A stretch of DNA of 64,000 bases from Adhaeribacter aquaticus DSM 16391 (GTDB lineage Bacteria > Bacteroidota > Bacteroidia > Cytophagales > Hymenobacteraceae): assembly GCF_000473365.1 (NCBI RefSeq), contig NZ_KI421517.1, positions 765,363-829,362 of the forward strand, read 5' to 3'. The notes beneath the pieces were generated by a model. It saw only the letters and a list, made by a program, of their open reading frames with translations, did no database searches and was not told the origin of the DNA. The translations under genes were made by a program, and so were the position numbers. Each line of letters starts with the position of its first letter. Positions within the stretch are counted from its first letter, which is position 1. Below are positions 17,281 through 25,973 of this stretch, piece by piece.

Positions 17281-17733
17281 TTAAGCAATTAACTTTTCAA
17301 AACATACACTGCTGAGCACGTTTTCATACTGCCCATAGTTAGGTATTACCTTGTAGGCATTTTTCTTATATAGTTGCACCGCTTCTGGTTGTTTTTCACC
17401 CGTTTCCAAAATACATTTACTATAAGAAAGCTCCCTTGCCCACTTTTCCAGTTCCTTCAAAATTTGGGTGGCTATGCCATTCTCACGGTTTTCAGGTGCC
17501 ACATACATTCTTTTCACCTCTATTACCCCAGGTTCATATTCTTTTATGGCACCACAACCCACAGCTTTCTCATTCAAAAAAGCCAGAACTACATATTTAA
17601 TTTTATCAATTTTATTGAACTGAGCAAAGAAGCCATGGTCCTCCCCGTCTCTAACTCTTAAATCAGCATCTAAATATTTAACTAACTCTACAAAATCAGG
17701 ATTGGCTGAATCAGTTCTCAATAATTTTAGCAT
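17281..17733 (-). CDS. GNAT family N-acetyltransferase
   Basis: The 150-residue protein has a GNAT fold: VVLAFLNEKAVGCGAIKEYEPGVIEVKRMYVAPENRENGIATQILKELEKWA includes the acetyl-CoA loop (R-x-x-G-I-A). It transfers an acetyl group from acetyl-CoA to an amine of unknown identity in the cytoplasm. I chose the ATG at 17733, which follows an AGAGG-like ribosome site (complement at 17741-17745), rather than a TTG six codons upstream at 17751. It stands alone between the convergent ThuA gene and a terminator at 17841. Confidence 0.88.
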   Translation of the reverse strand: MLKLLRTDSANPDFVELVKYLDADLRVRDGEDHGFFAQFNKIDKIKYVVLAFLNEKAVGCGAIKEYEPGVIEVKRMYVAPENRENGIATQILKELEKWARELSYSKCILETGEKQPEAVQLYKKNAYKVIPNYGQYENVLSSVCFEKLIA

Positions 17734-17840
17734 TTTATTTCCTCTAGACAAAGTAAAAAGCGATGTACCGCCAATAAGAAAAGCAGTATAATAAAGCTAG
17801 TACTTTTTATTATTAAAAGTTAACAACTTGAATGAACACG

Positions 17841-17872
17841 AAAAAGCCTGCTCTTTATGAAGCAGGCTTTTT
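17841..17872 (-). terminator. Terminator of the TIM-barrel gene
   Basis: AAAAAGCCTGCT (17841-17852) and AGCAGGCTTTTT (17861-17872) pair exactly. It lies just beyond the stop of the minus-strand gene at 17893 and has T-runs in both directions. Confidence 0.85.
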
Positions 17873-17892
17873 ATTTGCAAGATTCTTTAAGA

Positions 17893-18939
17893 TTAATCTA
17901 AACCTAATACTTTGCGGTTGTAGGCTTCATCTGAACCCGTTCCAGCAAAATCATCAAAAGCTCTTTCAGTACGGCGAATCATGTGCGATTGGATAAAGGG
18001 AGCACCTTCGCGGGCACCATCTTCCGGATGTTTCAGGGCGCACTCCCACTCTAATACTGCCCAACCTTCGTAGTTATATTGGGATAGCTTGCTGAAAATA
18101 GATTTGAAATCTACCTGGCCATCGCCTAAAGAACGGAAACGCCCCGGACGATCTACCCAATCCTGGTAGCCACCATATACACCAGAACGACCAGTTGGAT
18201 TAAACTCGGCATCCTTCACATGGAACATTTTAATATGCTGGTGATAGATATCAATATACTGTAGGTAATCTAACTGCTGTAGAACAAAGTGACTTGGGTC
18301 GTATAATAAATTAACCCGTTTGTGGTTACCAGTAGCCGCTAAGAAACGTTCAAAGGTAACGCCATCGTGTAAATCTTCACCCGGGTGAATTTCGTAGCAA
18401 ACATCTACCCCCGCTTCGTCGAATGCATTCAGAATTGGCATCCAGCGTTCCGCTAATTCTTTAAAACCAGTTTCTACTAAACCAGCCGGGCGTTGCGGCC
18501 AAGGGTATACGGTATGCCACAGTAAAGCTCCTGAGAAAGTAGCATGGGCATTTAAGCCTAAATTTTGGCTCGCTTTAGCGGCATACTTCAATTGCTGCAC
18601 GGCCCACTCGGTACGGGCTTTCGGGTTATTGCGGTATTCTGCGGGTGCAAAGCCATCGAACATGCTGTCGTAAGCCGGGTGCACGGCTACTAACTGGCCT
18701 TGTAAGTGCGTAGAAAGTTCGGTAATCTCAACGCCATTAGATTGCGCAATACCTTTAAATTCATCTACATAGTCCTTGCTTTCGGCCAGCTTTTGTAAAT
18801 CTACTAACTGGGTAGCCCAGGTTGGAATCTGAACTCCTTTGTAACCTAAATCAGCCGCCCATTTACACATACTCGCTAAAGAGTTAAAAGGGGCTTCGTT
18901 GCCCACAAACTGGGCTAAAAATATGGCGGGTCCTTTCAT
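17893..18939 (-). CDS. Sugar phosphate isomerase/epimerase family TIM-barrel protein
   Basis: The 348-residue cytoplasmic protein has the xylose isomerase-like TIM-barrel layout: GYKGVQIPTWA, GVEITELSTHLQGQLVAVHP, VDVCYEIHPGEDLHDG (metal Glu/His), LLYDPSHFVLQQLDY (metal Asp/His), MFHVKDAEFNP and GWAVLEWECALKHPEDGAREGAPFI at the end. These residues form the divalent-metal site used for sugar isomerisation or epimerisation. It is the last gene of a minus-strand run after two Gfo/Idh/MocA oxidoreductases, so it probably handles their sugar product. Substrate not known. Confidence 0.9.
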   Translation of the reverse strand: MKGPAIFLAQFVGNEAPFNSLASMCKWAADLGYKGVQIPTWATQLVDLQKLAESKDYVDEFKGIAQSNGVEITELSTHLQGQLVAVHPAYDSMFDGFAPAEYRNNPKARTEWAVQQLKYAAKASQNLGLNAHATFSGALLWHTVYPWPQRPAGLVETGFKELAERWMPILNAFDEAGVDVCYEIHPGEDLHDGVTFERFLAATGNHKRVNLLYDPSHFVLQQLDYLQYIDIYHQHIKMFHVKDAEFNPTGRSGVYGGYQDWVDRPGRFRSLGDGQVDFKSIFSKLSQYNYEGWAVLEWECALKHPEDGAREGAPFIQSHMIRRTERAFDDFAGTGSDEAYNRKVLGLD

Positions 18940-18985
18940 TTGTTTTATTTTTAGTTTTAGTAATTACAATATAAAGGCATTAATA

Positions 18986-19031
18986 AAAATGGGCTTTTTA
19001 TAAATTTATTCCTTTATAAGAAGCCCATTTT
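18986..19031 (-). terminator. Hairpin between the Gfo/Idh/MocA gene and the TIM-barrel gene
   Basis: AAAATGGGCTT (18986-18996) pairs with AAGCCCATTTT (19021-19031), extended by a TTTATAA inner stem. The minus strand has a T-tail. It lies inside an apparent operon and could lower expression of the downstream TIM-barrel gene. Confidence 0.7.
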
Positions 19032-19052
19032 TTGATCACTGATAGATCAGGT

Positions 19053-20198
19053 TTACACGTTAACCCACGCTTGCTTGCGGTTCGATTCTAAAATCCGCTC
19101 ACAAATTAATAACTCCCGGTAACCATCAGCAAAAGTTGGAAACGGTGCGTTTTCGGGTTGCTTACCCGCTTCTACTGCCGCATAAACTTCCTTAAATAAT
19201 TGTTTTGATGTATCACCAAAACCTTCGTTATGGCCACCTGGATAAGTAATAGTAGAACGCACTTCCGGATGCACCAACGATGGATCGCGCATTAACACCT
19301 GGTTAGCACCATCGCGGTTACCAATCCACATTTCGTTTGGAGCTTCTGAGTTCCAGGCAAAGGTGGTTTTGGAACCGGAAATCTCTAACTTCAGTTGGTT
19401 TTTACGCCCTGCTGATACCTGCGATACGGTAATAACACCGCGATTACCATTGTCGAATTTTAACAATACGTTGGCATGGTCTTCGGTAGTAATTTCCACA
19501 TCCGCATAATCTTCTGGTTGCAACATTTTACCAGAGTAAGTTTCTAACGGCTTCAGTGGTTTTTTACGGGTTTTATGTACCGTATTAAAATCGGCCATAA
19601 CGGCTACCGTTTTTAAGCCGGTTATGTACTCTAAATTATCAATTAAGTGTGAACCAATATCAGCAATAGCGCGAGAATCGCCGGATTTATCTGGTTCTAA
19701 ACGCCAGTTATAATCCGTGTTATAAAATAACCAGTCCTGCAGGTAAGAGCCAATAATAGAATAAACTTCGCCCAGCTCACCTTTTTCACGCATTACTTTC
19801 ATCTGGCGCACCAAAGGATAATACCGTAAGTTAAAGTGTACGGCATTTACTAATCCGGTTTCTTTGGCTAAGGCCACTAATTCTTCGGCTTCGTGTAAAT
19901 CTTTGGCTAATGGTTTTTCGCAAACTACGTGCTTGCCGGCTAATAAAGCTGCTTTAGATTGTGAGTAGTGCAGGAAGTTAGGCGTACAAATATGCACACT
20001 GGTTATATCATCCTGCTTCAATAGATCGTCGAAAGTATAATAACGCTCGATGCCTAAGGCTTCTGCTTTTTGTTTGGCTAATTCTTCGGTTACTTCACAA
20101 AGAGCGGCTACTTCCACGTTAGGCAATCTCCGCAGTGCTTCAATATGAGCCGGACCGATAAAGCCTGTCCCTACTACACCAACTTTAATTTTGTTCAT
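19053..20198 (-). CDS. Gfo/Idh/MocA family oxidoreductase (cytosolic)
   Basis: A 381-residue NAD(P)-dependent dehydrogenase without a signal peptide. The Rossmann glycines are GTGFIG (residues 10-15), the EKP motif is at 94-96, and the catalytic-type pair sits in DIGSHLID (Asp180, His184). The C-terminal half is the usual sheet domain. It lies 57 bp downstream of a second oxidoreductase (20256-21413) and upstream of the TIM-barrel gene. Together they look like a sugar oxidation-isomerisation set. The polyol or sugar substrate cannot be named. Confidence 0.92.
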   Translation of the reverse strand: MNKIKVGVVGTGFIGPAHIEALRRLPNVEVAALCEVTEELAKQKAEALGIERYYTFDDLLKQDDITSVHICTPNFLHYSQSKAALLAGKHVVCEKPLAKDLHEAEELVALAKETGLVNAVHFNLRYYPLVRQMKVMREKGELGEVYSIIGSYLQDWLFYNTDYNWRLEPDKSGDSRAIADIGSHLIDNLEYITGLKTVAVMADFNTVHKTRKKPLKPLETYSGKMLQPEDYADVEITTEDHANVLLKFDNGNRGVITVSQVSAGRKNQLKLEISGSKTTFAWNSEAPNEMWIGNRDGANQVLMRDPSLVHPEVRSTITYPGGHNEGFGDTSKQLFKEVYAAVEAGKQPENAPFPTFADGYRELLICERILESNRKQAWVNV

Positions 20199-20255
20199 TT
20201 CTAATTTTAATTCGTGTGGATTTTAAAAATTTTTTAAAGGTAATAAGTTATGCTT

Positions 20256-21413
20256 TTAACTTACAAATTTAGTCCACTTCTCATTAGAGTTGTTAGAGGC
20301 AATACAGGTATCAATAAACGCTAATCCCCGGATACCTTCCTCAATACCAGGAAAATCCTGGTAAATTGGGTTTGGCTCTTCCCCATTTAAGCGGCTGCGT
20401 AAAGTAAAGGCAAAGTTGCGGTAAAGGTTAGCAAAGGCCTCCAGGAAAGCCTCCGGGTGACCAGCAGGAATACGAATATGGGCTTTGGTATGCTCAGACA
20501 AATTACCTACTCCAGTACGGATCCGACGGGTGCCTTCTTCGTTGGTTTTGTAAAGCAGTGTATTCGGCTCCATCTGGAACCATTGTATACCTCCTAACTC
20601 GCCGTAAACCCGGATGTTTAAATCGTTTTCTTCGCCGTTGCAAATCTGGCTGGCATGTAAAACACCTTTTGCTCCGTTATCAAAGCGTAACAACACGTTG
20701 CCATCGTCTTCTAATTTGCGGCCTTCTACAAACGTAGTTAAGTCAGCACACAGCTCCGTAATTTTTAAGCCAGTAATGTATTCAGCTAAATTCTCAGCGT
20801 GGGTTCCAATATCGCCCATACAGCCGGCGGCACCAGAACGGGCTGGGTCGGTCCGCCAATCAGCTTGCTTATTACCGCTTGCTTCTAACAACTGGGCTAA
20901 CCAACCCTGCGGATATTCTACAATTACCTTCCGGATTTTACCCAGTTTACCGCTCTTAATCATTTCGCGGGCTTCTTTTACCATTGGGTAACCGGTATAA
21001 TTATGCGTCAGGCAGAACAACATGCCAGTACGATCAATTACTTCTTTTAAAGCTTTAGCTTCTTCTAGATTTAAGGTAACCGGCTTATCGCACACCACAT
21101 GAAAGCCATTTTCCATCGCCATTTTAGCCGGGCCAAAGTGCATGTGGTTAGGCGTTACAATCGAAATAAAATCCATGCGCTGGCCTTCCGGTAACTCCTT
21201 TTCCTTCTGAATCATTTCTTCAAAATTGGCATACACCCGATCAGCCGGTAATCCCAGGGCCTCACCAGATTTTTTAGACCGTTCGGCCGTGCTGCTAAAA
21301 GCACCACATACCAATTCAATCTGACCATCCAACGCCGCTGCCATCCGGTGCACTGATCCAATAAAGGCATCAATACCTCCACCAACCATGCCCATTCTTA
21401 ATTTTCTATTCAT
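20256..21413 (-). CDS. Gfo/Idh/MocA family oxidoreductase (cytosolic, DKP variant)
   Basis: The 385-residue protein opens MNRKLRMGMVGGGIDAFIG, a Rossmann loop with VGGG instead of the usual G-x-G-x-x-G, and carries DKP (CDKPVTLNL) where most relatives have EKP. GDIGTHAENLAEYITGL gives the catalytic Asp and His. No signal peptide. I use the ATG at 21413; an upstream in-frame codon at 21479 would add 22 residues of non-conserved sequence. It is the first gene of the run ending with the TIM-barrel gene at 17893. Likely oxidises a sugar or inositol-like polyol. Confidence 0.9.
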   Translation of the reverse strand: MNRKLRMGMVGGGIDAFIGSVHRMAAALDGQIELVCGAFSSTAERSKKSGEALGLPADRVYANFEEMIQKEKELPEGQRMDFISIVTPNHMHFGPAKMAMENGFHVVCDKPVTLNLEEAKALKEVIDRTGMLFCLTHNYTGYPMVKEAREMIKSGKLGKIRKVIVEYPQGWLAQLLEASGNKQADWRTDPARSGAAGCMGDIGTHAENLAEYITGLKITELCADLTTFVEGRKLEDDGNVLLRFDNGAKGVLHASQICNGEENDLNIRVYGELGGIQWFQMEPNTLLYKTNEEGTRRIRTGVGNLSEHTKAHIRIPAGHPEAFLEAFANLYRNFAFTLRSRLNGEEPNPIYQDFPGIEEGIRGLAFIDTCIASNNSNEKWTKFVS

Positions 21414-21815
21414 AGCTTTTATGTTTAGTTTGAATGTTGTTTTATGTATTTGTTTGTGCCCAGAAGCATCTTCCGACAACCCGCAAAGCTAAATTCAGGC
21501 GTTTAAAACTACTACTAAATATCTTAAAAGCGGAAATATCGGCCTGTATTTTTTGCACCTTTTTATCCGGAGGAAACTATATACTGCCCCGCTGGAAATA
21601 TCAGAAATATCCGGCAGACATTCCGATTATAAATTATCAAAAAAAGTTCTTAAAAGCTTTAAATTTTCAAAACATTCAACCCAATTACCTGCTTAAATAT
21701 AAATCTTTATTTAAACCTTTAAGCAAGACAATTTTATCCATTCAGAATTCTTAAATTAGGTTTAGATTTCCTGAACCCTAAACTAATTACCGATTCCTAA
21801 CTTCTCTCTTCGTTT
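21414..21815. other. Divergent promoter region between the oxidoreductase run and the TIM-barrel/cytochrome operon
   Basis: About 400 bp between divergent genes, AT-rich toward the right. A 106-codon open frame here (21434-21754) looks non-coding. The region must hold promoters for both directions, perhaps with shared control, but no clear operator is seen. Confidence 0.55.
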
Positions 21816-22763
21816 ATGAACAGACGCGATTTTATGCATAAATCTTTAGCCGTAGGCTCAGCGGGTTTGGCGCTTAGCAATAGTGCTTTGGCGGCTACTT
21901 CGGTTTTAATTCCTGACGCGCACGGCAACGCCAAAGCAGCTCCAAAGCATAAGTTTAAACTAAAGTATGCCCCGCATTTTGGCATGTTTAAAAACCTGGC
22001 CGGTGACGATGTAATTAGCCAGCTTCGGTTTATGGCCGACCAGGGCTTTACAGCGGTAGAAGACAACGGCATGATGGGCCGCCCGGTAGCCGAACAGGAA
22101 AAGATAGGAAACGAATTAGCTAAATTGGGGATGACGATGGGTGTATTTGTGTTGGATAAAGGTGGCAATGGGGCCAATTCTCTGGCTGCCGGCAAACAAG
22201 AACACCTTGATATTTTCCTGAATGGTTGCCGGAAAGCAGTGGAAGTAGCCAAACGCGTAAATACCAAATGGACCACGGTAGTTCCCGGGGATTTCGTCCG
22301 CAATTTACCCATCGGCATCCAAACGGGTCATGTAATTGAAGCTCTCCGCCGGGGCACCGAAATATTGGAGCCGGCCGGATTGGTAATGGTATTGGAACCA
22401 CTTAGCGATACGCCTAACCTTTTCCTGCGCAACTCCGACCAAACGTACATGATCTGCAAAGCCGTAAACAGCCCTTCCTGCAAAATACTTTTCGACTTTT
22501 ACCACATGCAGAAAAACGAAGGCCGTCTAATCTACAACATGGATTTATGCTGGGACGAAATCGGCTATTTGCAGGTAGGCGACGAACCGGGAAGGAAGGA
22601 ACCGGGAACCGGAGAAATTAACTACCGATATCTTTTTAAGCACGTGTACGAGAAAGGCTACAAAGGCTTATTGGGCATGGAACACGGTAATTCGCAACCC
22701 GATAAAAAAGGCGAACAGGCGGTAATTGACGCTTATGCTTTGGCAGATGGTTTCGTGGTATAA
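21816..22763 (+). CDS. Tat-exported hydroxypyruvate isomerase-like TIM-barrel protein
   Basis: The 315-residue protein starts MNRRDFMHKSLAVGSAGLAL, a twin-arginine leader, so it is exported folded. The mature part has an isomerase-type TIM barrel: HFGMFKNLAGDDVISQLRFMADQGFTAVEDNGMMGR, VMVLEPLSDTPNLFL (metal Glu), ILFDFYHMQKNEG (metal Asp/His) and GLLGMEHGNSQPDKKGEQ. Its closest named relatives are hydroxypyruvate isomerase-like proteins. It lies 44 bp upstream of a PVC-type cytochrome gene on the same strand and likely forms an operon with it. A periplasmic sugar isomerase is plausible. Confidence 0.88.
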   Translation: MNRRDFMHKSLAVGSAGLALSNSALAATSVLIPDAHGNAKAAPKHKFKLKYAPHFGMFKNLAGDDVISQLRFMADQGFTAVEDNGMMGRPVAEQEKIGNELAKLGMTMGVFVLDKGGNGANSLAAGKQEHLDIFLNGCRKAVEVAKRVNTKWTTVVPGDFVRNLPIGIQTGHVIEALRRGTEILEPAGLVMVLEPLSDTPNLFLRNSDQTYMICKAVNSPSCKILFDFYHMQKNEGRLIYNMDLCWDEIGYLQVGDEPGRKEPGTGEINYRYLFKHVYEKGYKGLLGMEHGNSQPDKKGEQAVIDAYALADGFVV

Positions 22764-22807
22764 CCCATCCTGCCCTCACTTTATCTATACATCATATTGA
22801 CCGAAAT

Positions 22808-25800
22808 ATGAATAATAAAAATACTCTTAAAAATCTACTTTATAACCTTAAACCTATAAAGCGCCACCATTTTTTTAAAGCTGGTACTGGTTTAACGTTA
22901 GTCTCGCTTTTGGCTTTGAGTTTTGCTTTTAACCAGAACAAGGCCCGCTTACCTTTTGCAGATCCGGAAAACGATGGATTGGAAACAGCCTCTGGCCTCG
23001 AAACCAAACTCTTTGCCAATGCCCCCATGACGTTAAACCTGACCAACATGGACATTGATGCCAAAGGCCGGGTGTGGGTAACAGAAGCTGTTAATTACCG
23101 GTTGCAGCATAACCCGCAAAACGAAGAGCGGAAAGAAGGCGACCGGATTTTGATACTGGAAGATGTGGATGGCGACGGCCGGGCCGATAAGCAAAAAGTA
23201 TTTTACCAGGGCAAAGATGTAGATGCCGCTTTAGGTATTGCGGTATTAGGCAATAAAGTAATTGTATCAGCCTCGCCGAATGTATTTGTATTTACCGATA
23301 CCGATGGTGATGATAAAGCCGATAAAAAAGAATTGCTGTTTACCGGCATTGGCGGCGTGCAGCACGACCACGGCATGCATACCTTTACCTTTGGACCCGA
23401 CGGTAAATTGTATTTTAATTTTGGAAACGAGGGCCAGCAGATAAAAGACAAAAACGGCAATCCTATTAAAGACCAGGCCGGCAATATAGTTGCCAACAAT
23501 GGCAAGCCTTACCGCCAGGGTATGGTTTTCCGGTGCAACCCCGATGGCGGCGAGTTTGAAGTATTAGCCCACAACTTCCGGAATAACTACGAAGTAGCGG
23601 TAGATTCTTACGGTACGCTTTGGCAATCGGATAACGATGATGACGGAAACCGCGGAGTACGCATTAATTATGTATTGCCTTATGGTAACTATGGGTATCA
23701 GGACGAGAAAACCGGGGCTGGCTGGAGTGCTTATCGCACCGGCATGGAAAGTGAAATTCCAATTCGTCACTGGCACCTGAACGACCCGGGCGTAGTACCT
23801 AACTTATTGCAAACCGGGGCCGGTTCACCAACGGGTATCCTGATTTACGAAGGCAAATTACTTTCCGCTCCTTTCCGCAACCAGATGATTCACTCGGATG
23901 CCGGACCAAACGTAGTACGGGCTTATCCGGTAACGCCGGACGGGGCTGGTTATAAAGCCAAAATCGTAAATGTGGTAAAAGGCGTTAAAGACCAATGGTT
24001 CCGCCCTTCAGATGTAACAGTAGCACCGGATGGCTCCTTGTTTATTTCGGATTGGTATGATCCGGGCGTAGGTGGCCACCAGCAAGGCGAAGCCCAGAAA
24101 GGACGCGTCTTCCGGGTAGCTCCACCGAATACACCTTATACAGTTCCAAAACTGGATTTAACTACCACTTCTGGAGCTGTACAAGCCTTGCAAAGCCCTA
24201 ACCTGGCTACCCGGTATTTAGCGTGGCAAAAATTACATAGCGAAGGCAAAAAAGCTGAAAAAGAATTAGCTAAACTTTGGAAAACTGGCGAGTCGCGGAT
24301 GCGTGCCCGGGCACTTTGGTTATTAAGTAAAATAGAAGGCTCCGGTAATAAATACTTGGAGCAAGCTTACAAAGATGCTGACCCGAATATCCGGATTACC
24401 GGTTTACGTGCCGCGCAGGAATTGAAATTAAACGTAGTTCCGGTTCTGAAAGCTTGGGCCAAAGATCCTAACCCGCATATTAGAAGAGAAGTTGCCATTG
24501 CTTTACGGTACAATAAATCGCCGGAAGCTCCTGCAATTTGGACCGACCTGATTAGCCAATACGATGGTCAAGACCGCTGGTACCTGGAAGCCTTAGGTAT
24601 TGCTTCTGATCTACAAGCCGATTCTTTTTATAAAGGCTGGGTAAGTAAAGGAGGCGGCGATATTAGCAAAACAGCAGATCGGGAAATTATCCGGCGGATA
24701 CGTACTGCTGAAGCCTTGCCAAAACTAGCTCAACTCATCAACAACAGTAAAACGCCAACCGAGCTCAATTACTACTTCCGGTCTTTCGATTTTCACGAAA
24801 ACTCACCTACTAAGCAACAAGTTTTAATTGGTTTATTGGAAGGGAATAATCCTTTGCAAAAGCAAATTACTACCCTGGCGTTACAGCACAGCGACAGCAA
24901 ATCTGTAGAAGGTAATCCGAAGTTCCAAACCGCCCTCCGGAAAACAGTAGATAGTGCCAAGGGAACCAACAAGTTTGTGATGTTACTGAATCAATACAGC
25001 TTACCGGAATACAATCCGGAATTAGCTAAATTAGCTTTAGCAAAACCTGATAGCGCTATTGGTTGGGATGCGGCCCGGGCACTGGTGCGGAATAACGGCA
25101 CTGATCTGATTCAGAAAACCCTTAACAGCTCCGATCCGATAACCGTTACAGCCATGATTACGGCCCTGAGCAACAATGAAAATAAACAGGTAAAAGATTT
25201 ACTAGCTGGCATCTTGCAGGACAGCAAACGGCCTATAGTAATTCGTAAGTTAGCTTTGCAAAAATATGGGCAAGGCGGCAGTGGCGAAAACCTGTTAGTA
25301 GAAATGGTAAAAAACCGCCAACTACCCACCGACCTGGAAGAAACTGCCGCTACCATATTACTGCGGGCCTGGCGACCAGAAATTAAAGAAGCAGCAGCTC
25401 TTTACTTTAAAAAGCCGTCCCGGGCAGGCAAACCATTGGCTCCCATAGCGCAATTAACGGCCATGACCGGCGATGCCGTAAATGGGAAAGCTGTTTTTGA
25501 ACAATCCTGCGCCATGTGCCACAAGGTAAATGAAACCGGAGCCTGGTTTGGTCCGGAGTTATCCGAGATCGGTAGCAAATTACCTAAACTGGCAATCTAC
25601 AACGCTATTCTGCACCCGGATGCGGGTATCAGCTTTGGTTACGAGGGGTATATTATCAAGGTGAAAGATGGCACCCAAACGGCCGGTATTATCTCCAGCC
25701 AAACCGAAGATAAACTGGACTTGCGCTTACCGGGCGGTACTGTAGTGAGTTACCCTATGAAAGACGTTACCTCTAAACAAAAAATGGAAAACTCCATGAT

Positions 25801-25891
25801 GCCAGCTAATTTACAACAAGGCATGACCGAAAAAGAATTGGTTAACCTGGTAGAATATTTAGCTTCCCTGAAAAAAATTGCCGCGAAATAA
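22808..25891 (+). CDS. PVC-type haem-binding CxxCH protein: beta-propeller, HEAT repeats, cytochrome c
   Basis: The 1,027-residue protein has an N-terminal signal/anchor (FKAGTGLTLVSLLALSFAF), a DUF7133/membrane-bound dehydrogenase-type propeller (LTNMDIDAKGRVWVTEAVNYR, ILEDVDGDGRADKQKVFYQG, FTFGPDGKLYFNFGNEG; about 50-430), a HEAT-repeat-like middle (about 445-830), and a C-terminal cytochrome c with CAMCH at 901-905 and a likely Met ligand in SMMPANL near 998. Proteins of this type are abundant in Planctomycetes and also occur in Bacteroidota. It probably takes electrons from an oxidised carbohydrate in the periplasm. The HEAT segment suggests a docking partner. Confidence 0.88.
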   Translation: MNNKNTLKNLLYNLKPIKRHHFFKAGTGLTLVSLLALSFAFNQNKARLPFADPENDGLETASGLETKLFANAPMTLNLTNMDIDAKGRVWVTEAVNYRLQHNPQNEERKEGDRILILEDVDGDGRADKQKVFYQGKDVDAALGIAVLGNKVIVSASPNVFVFTDTDGDDKADKKELLFTGIGGVQHDHGMHTFTFGPDGKLYFNFGNEGQQIKDKNGNPIKDQAGNIVANNGKPYRQGMVFRCNPDGGEFEVLAHNFRNNYEVAVDSYGTLWQSDNDDDGNRGVRINYVLPYGNYGYQDEKTGAGWSAYRTGMESEIPIRHWHLNDPGVVPNLLQTGAGSPTGILIYEGKLLSAPFRNQMIHSDAGPNVVRAYPVTPDGAGYKAKIVNVVKGVKDQWFRPSDVTVAPDGSLFISDWYDPGVGGHQQGEAQKGRVFRVAPPNTPYTVPKLDLTTTSGAVQALQSPNLATRYLAWQKLHSEGKKAEKELAKLWKTGESRMRARALWLLSKIEGSGNKYLEQAYKDADPNIRITGLRAAQELKLNVVPVLKAWAKDPNPHIRREVAIALRYNKSPEAPAIWTDLISQYDGQDRWYLEALGIASDLQADSFYKGWVSKGGGDISKTADREIIRRIRTAEALPKLAQLINNSKTPTELNYYFRSFDFHENSPTKQQVLIGLLEGNNPLQKQITTLALQHSDSKSVEGNPKFQTALRKTVDSAKGTNKFVMLLNQYSLPEYNPELAKLALAKPDSAIGWDAARALVRNNGTDLIQKTLNSSDPITVTAMITALSNNENKQVKDLLAGILQDSKRPIVIRKLALQKYGQGGSGENLLVEMVKNRQLPTDLEETAATILLRAWRPEIKEAAALYFKKPSRAGKPLAPIAQLTAMTGDAVNGKAVFEQSCAMCHKVNETGAWFGPELSEIGSKLPKLAIYNAILHPDAGISFGYEGYIIKVKDGTQTAGIISSQTEDKLDLRLPGGTVVSYPMKDVTSKQKMENSMMPANLQQGMTEKELVNLVEYLASLKKIAAK

Positions 25892-25917
25892 CTTTTACCA
25901 AACCTATCTCATCTAAG

Positions 25918-25938
25918 AGCCTTGATTAAGTCAAGGCT
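25918..25938 (+). terminator. Terminator after the PVC-type cytochrome gene
   Basis: AGCCTTGA (25918-25925) pairs with TCAAGGCT (25931-25938) around TTAAG, followed by a T-run. Confidence 0.85.
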
Positions 25939-25973
25939 TTTTTATTATTTATCCTACTTCTGCAGATTTTTGT

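Noticed and set aside
17734-17751. TTG start six codons upstream for the GNAT gene
   Set aside because: A ribosome-site-like sequence precedes the ATG at 17733, inside this extension.
21434-21754. 106-codon open frame in the divergent region
   Set aside because: Lacks recognisable sequence and lies in the promoter region between divergent genes.
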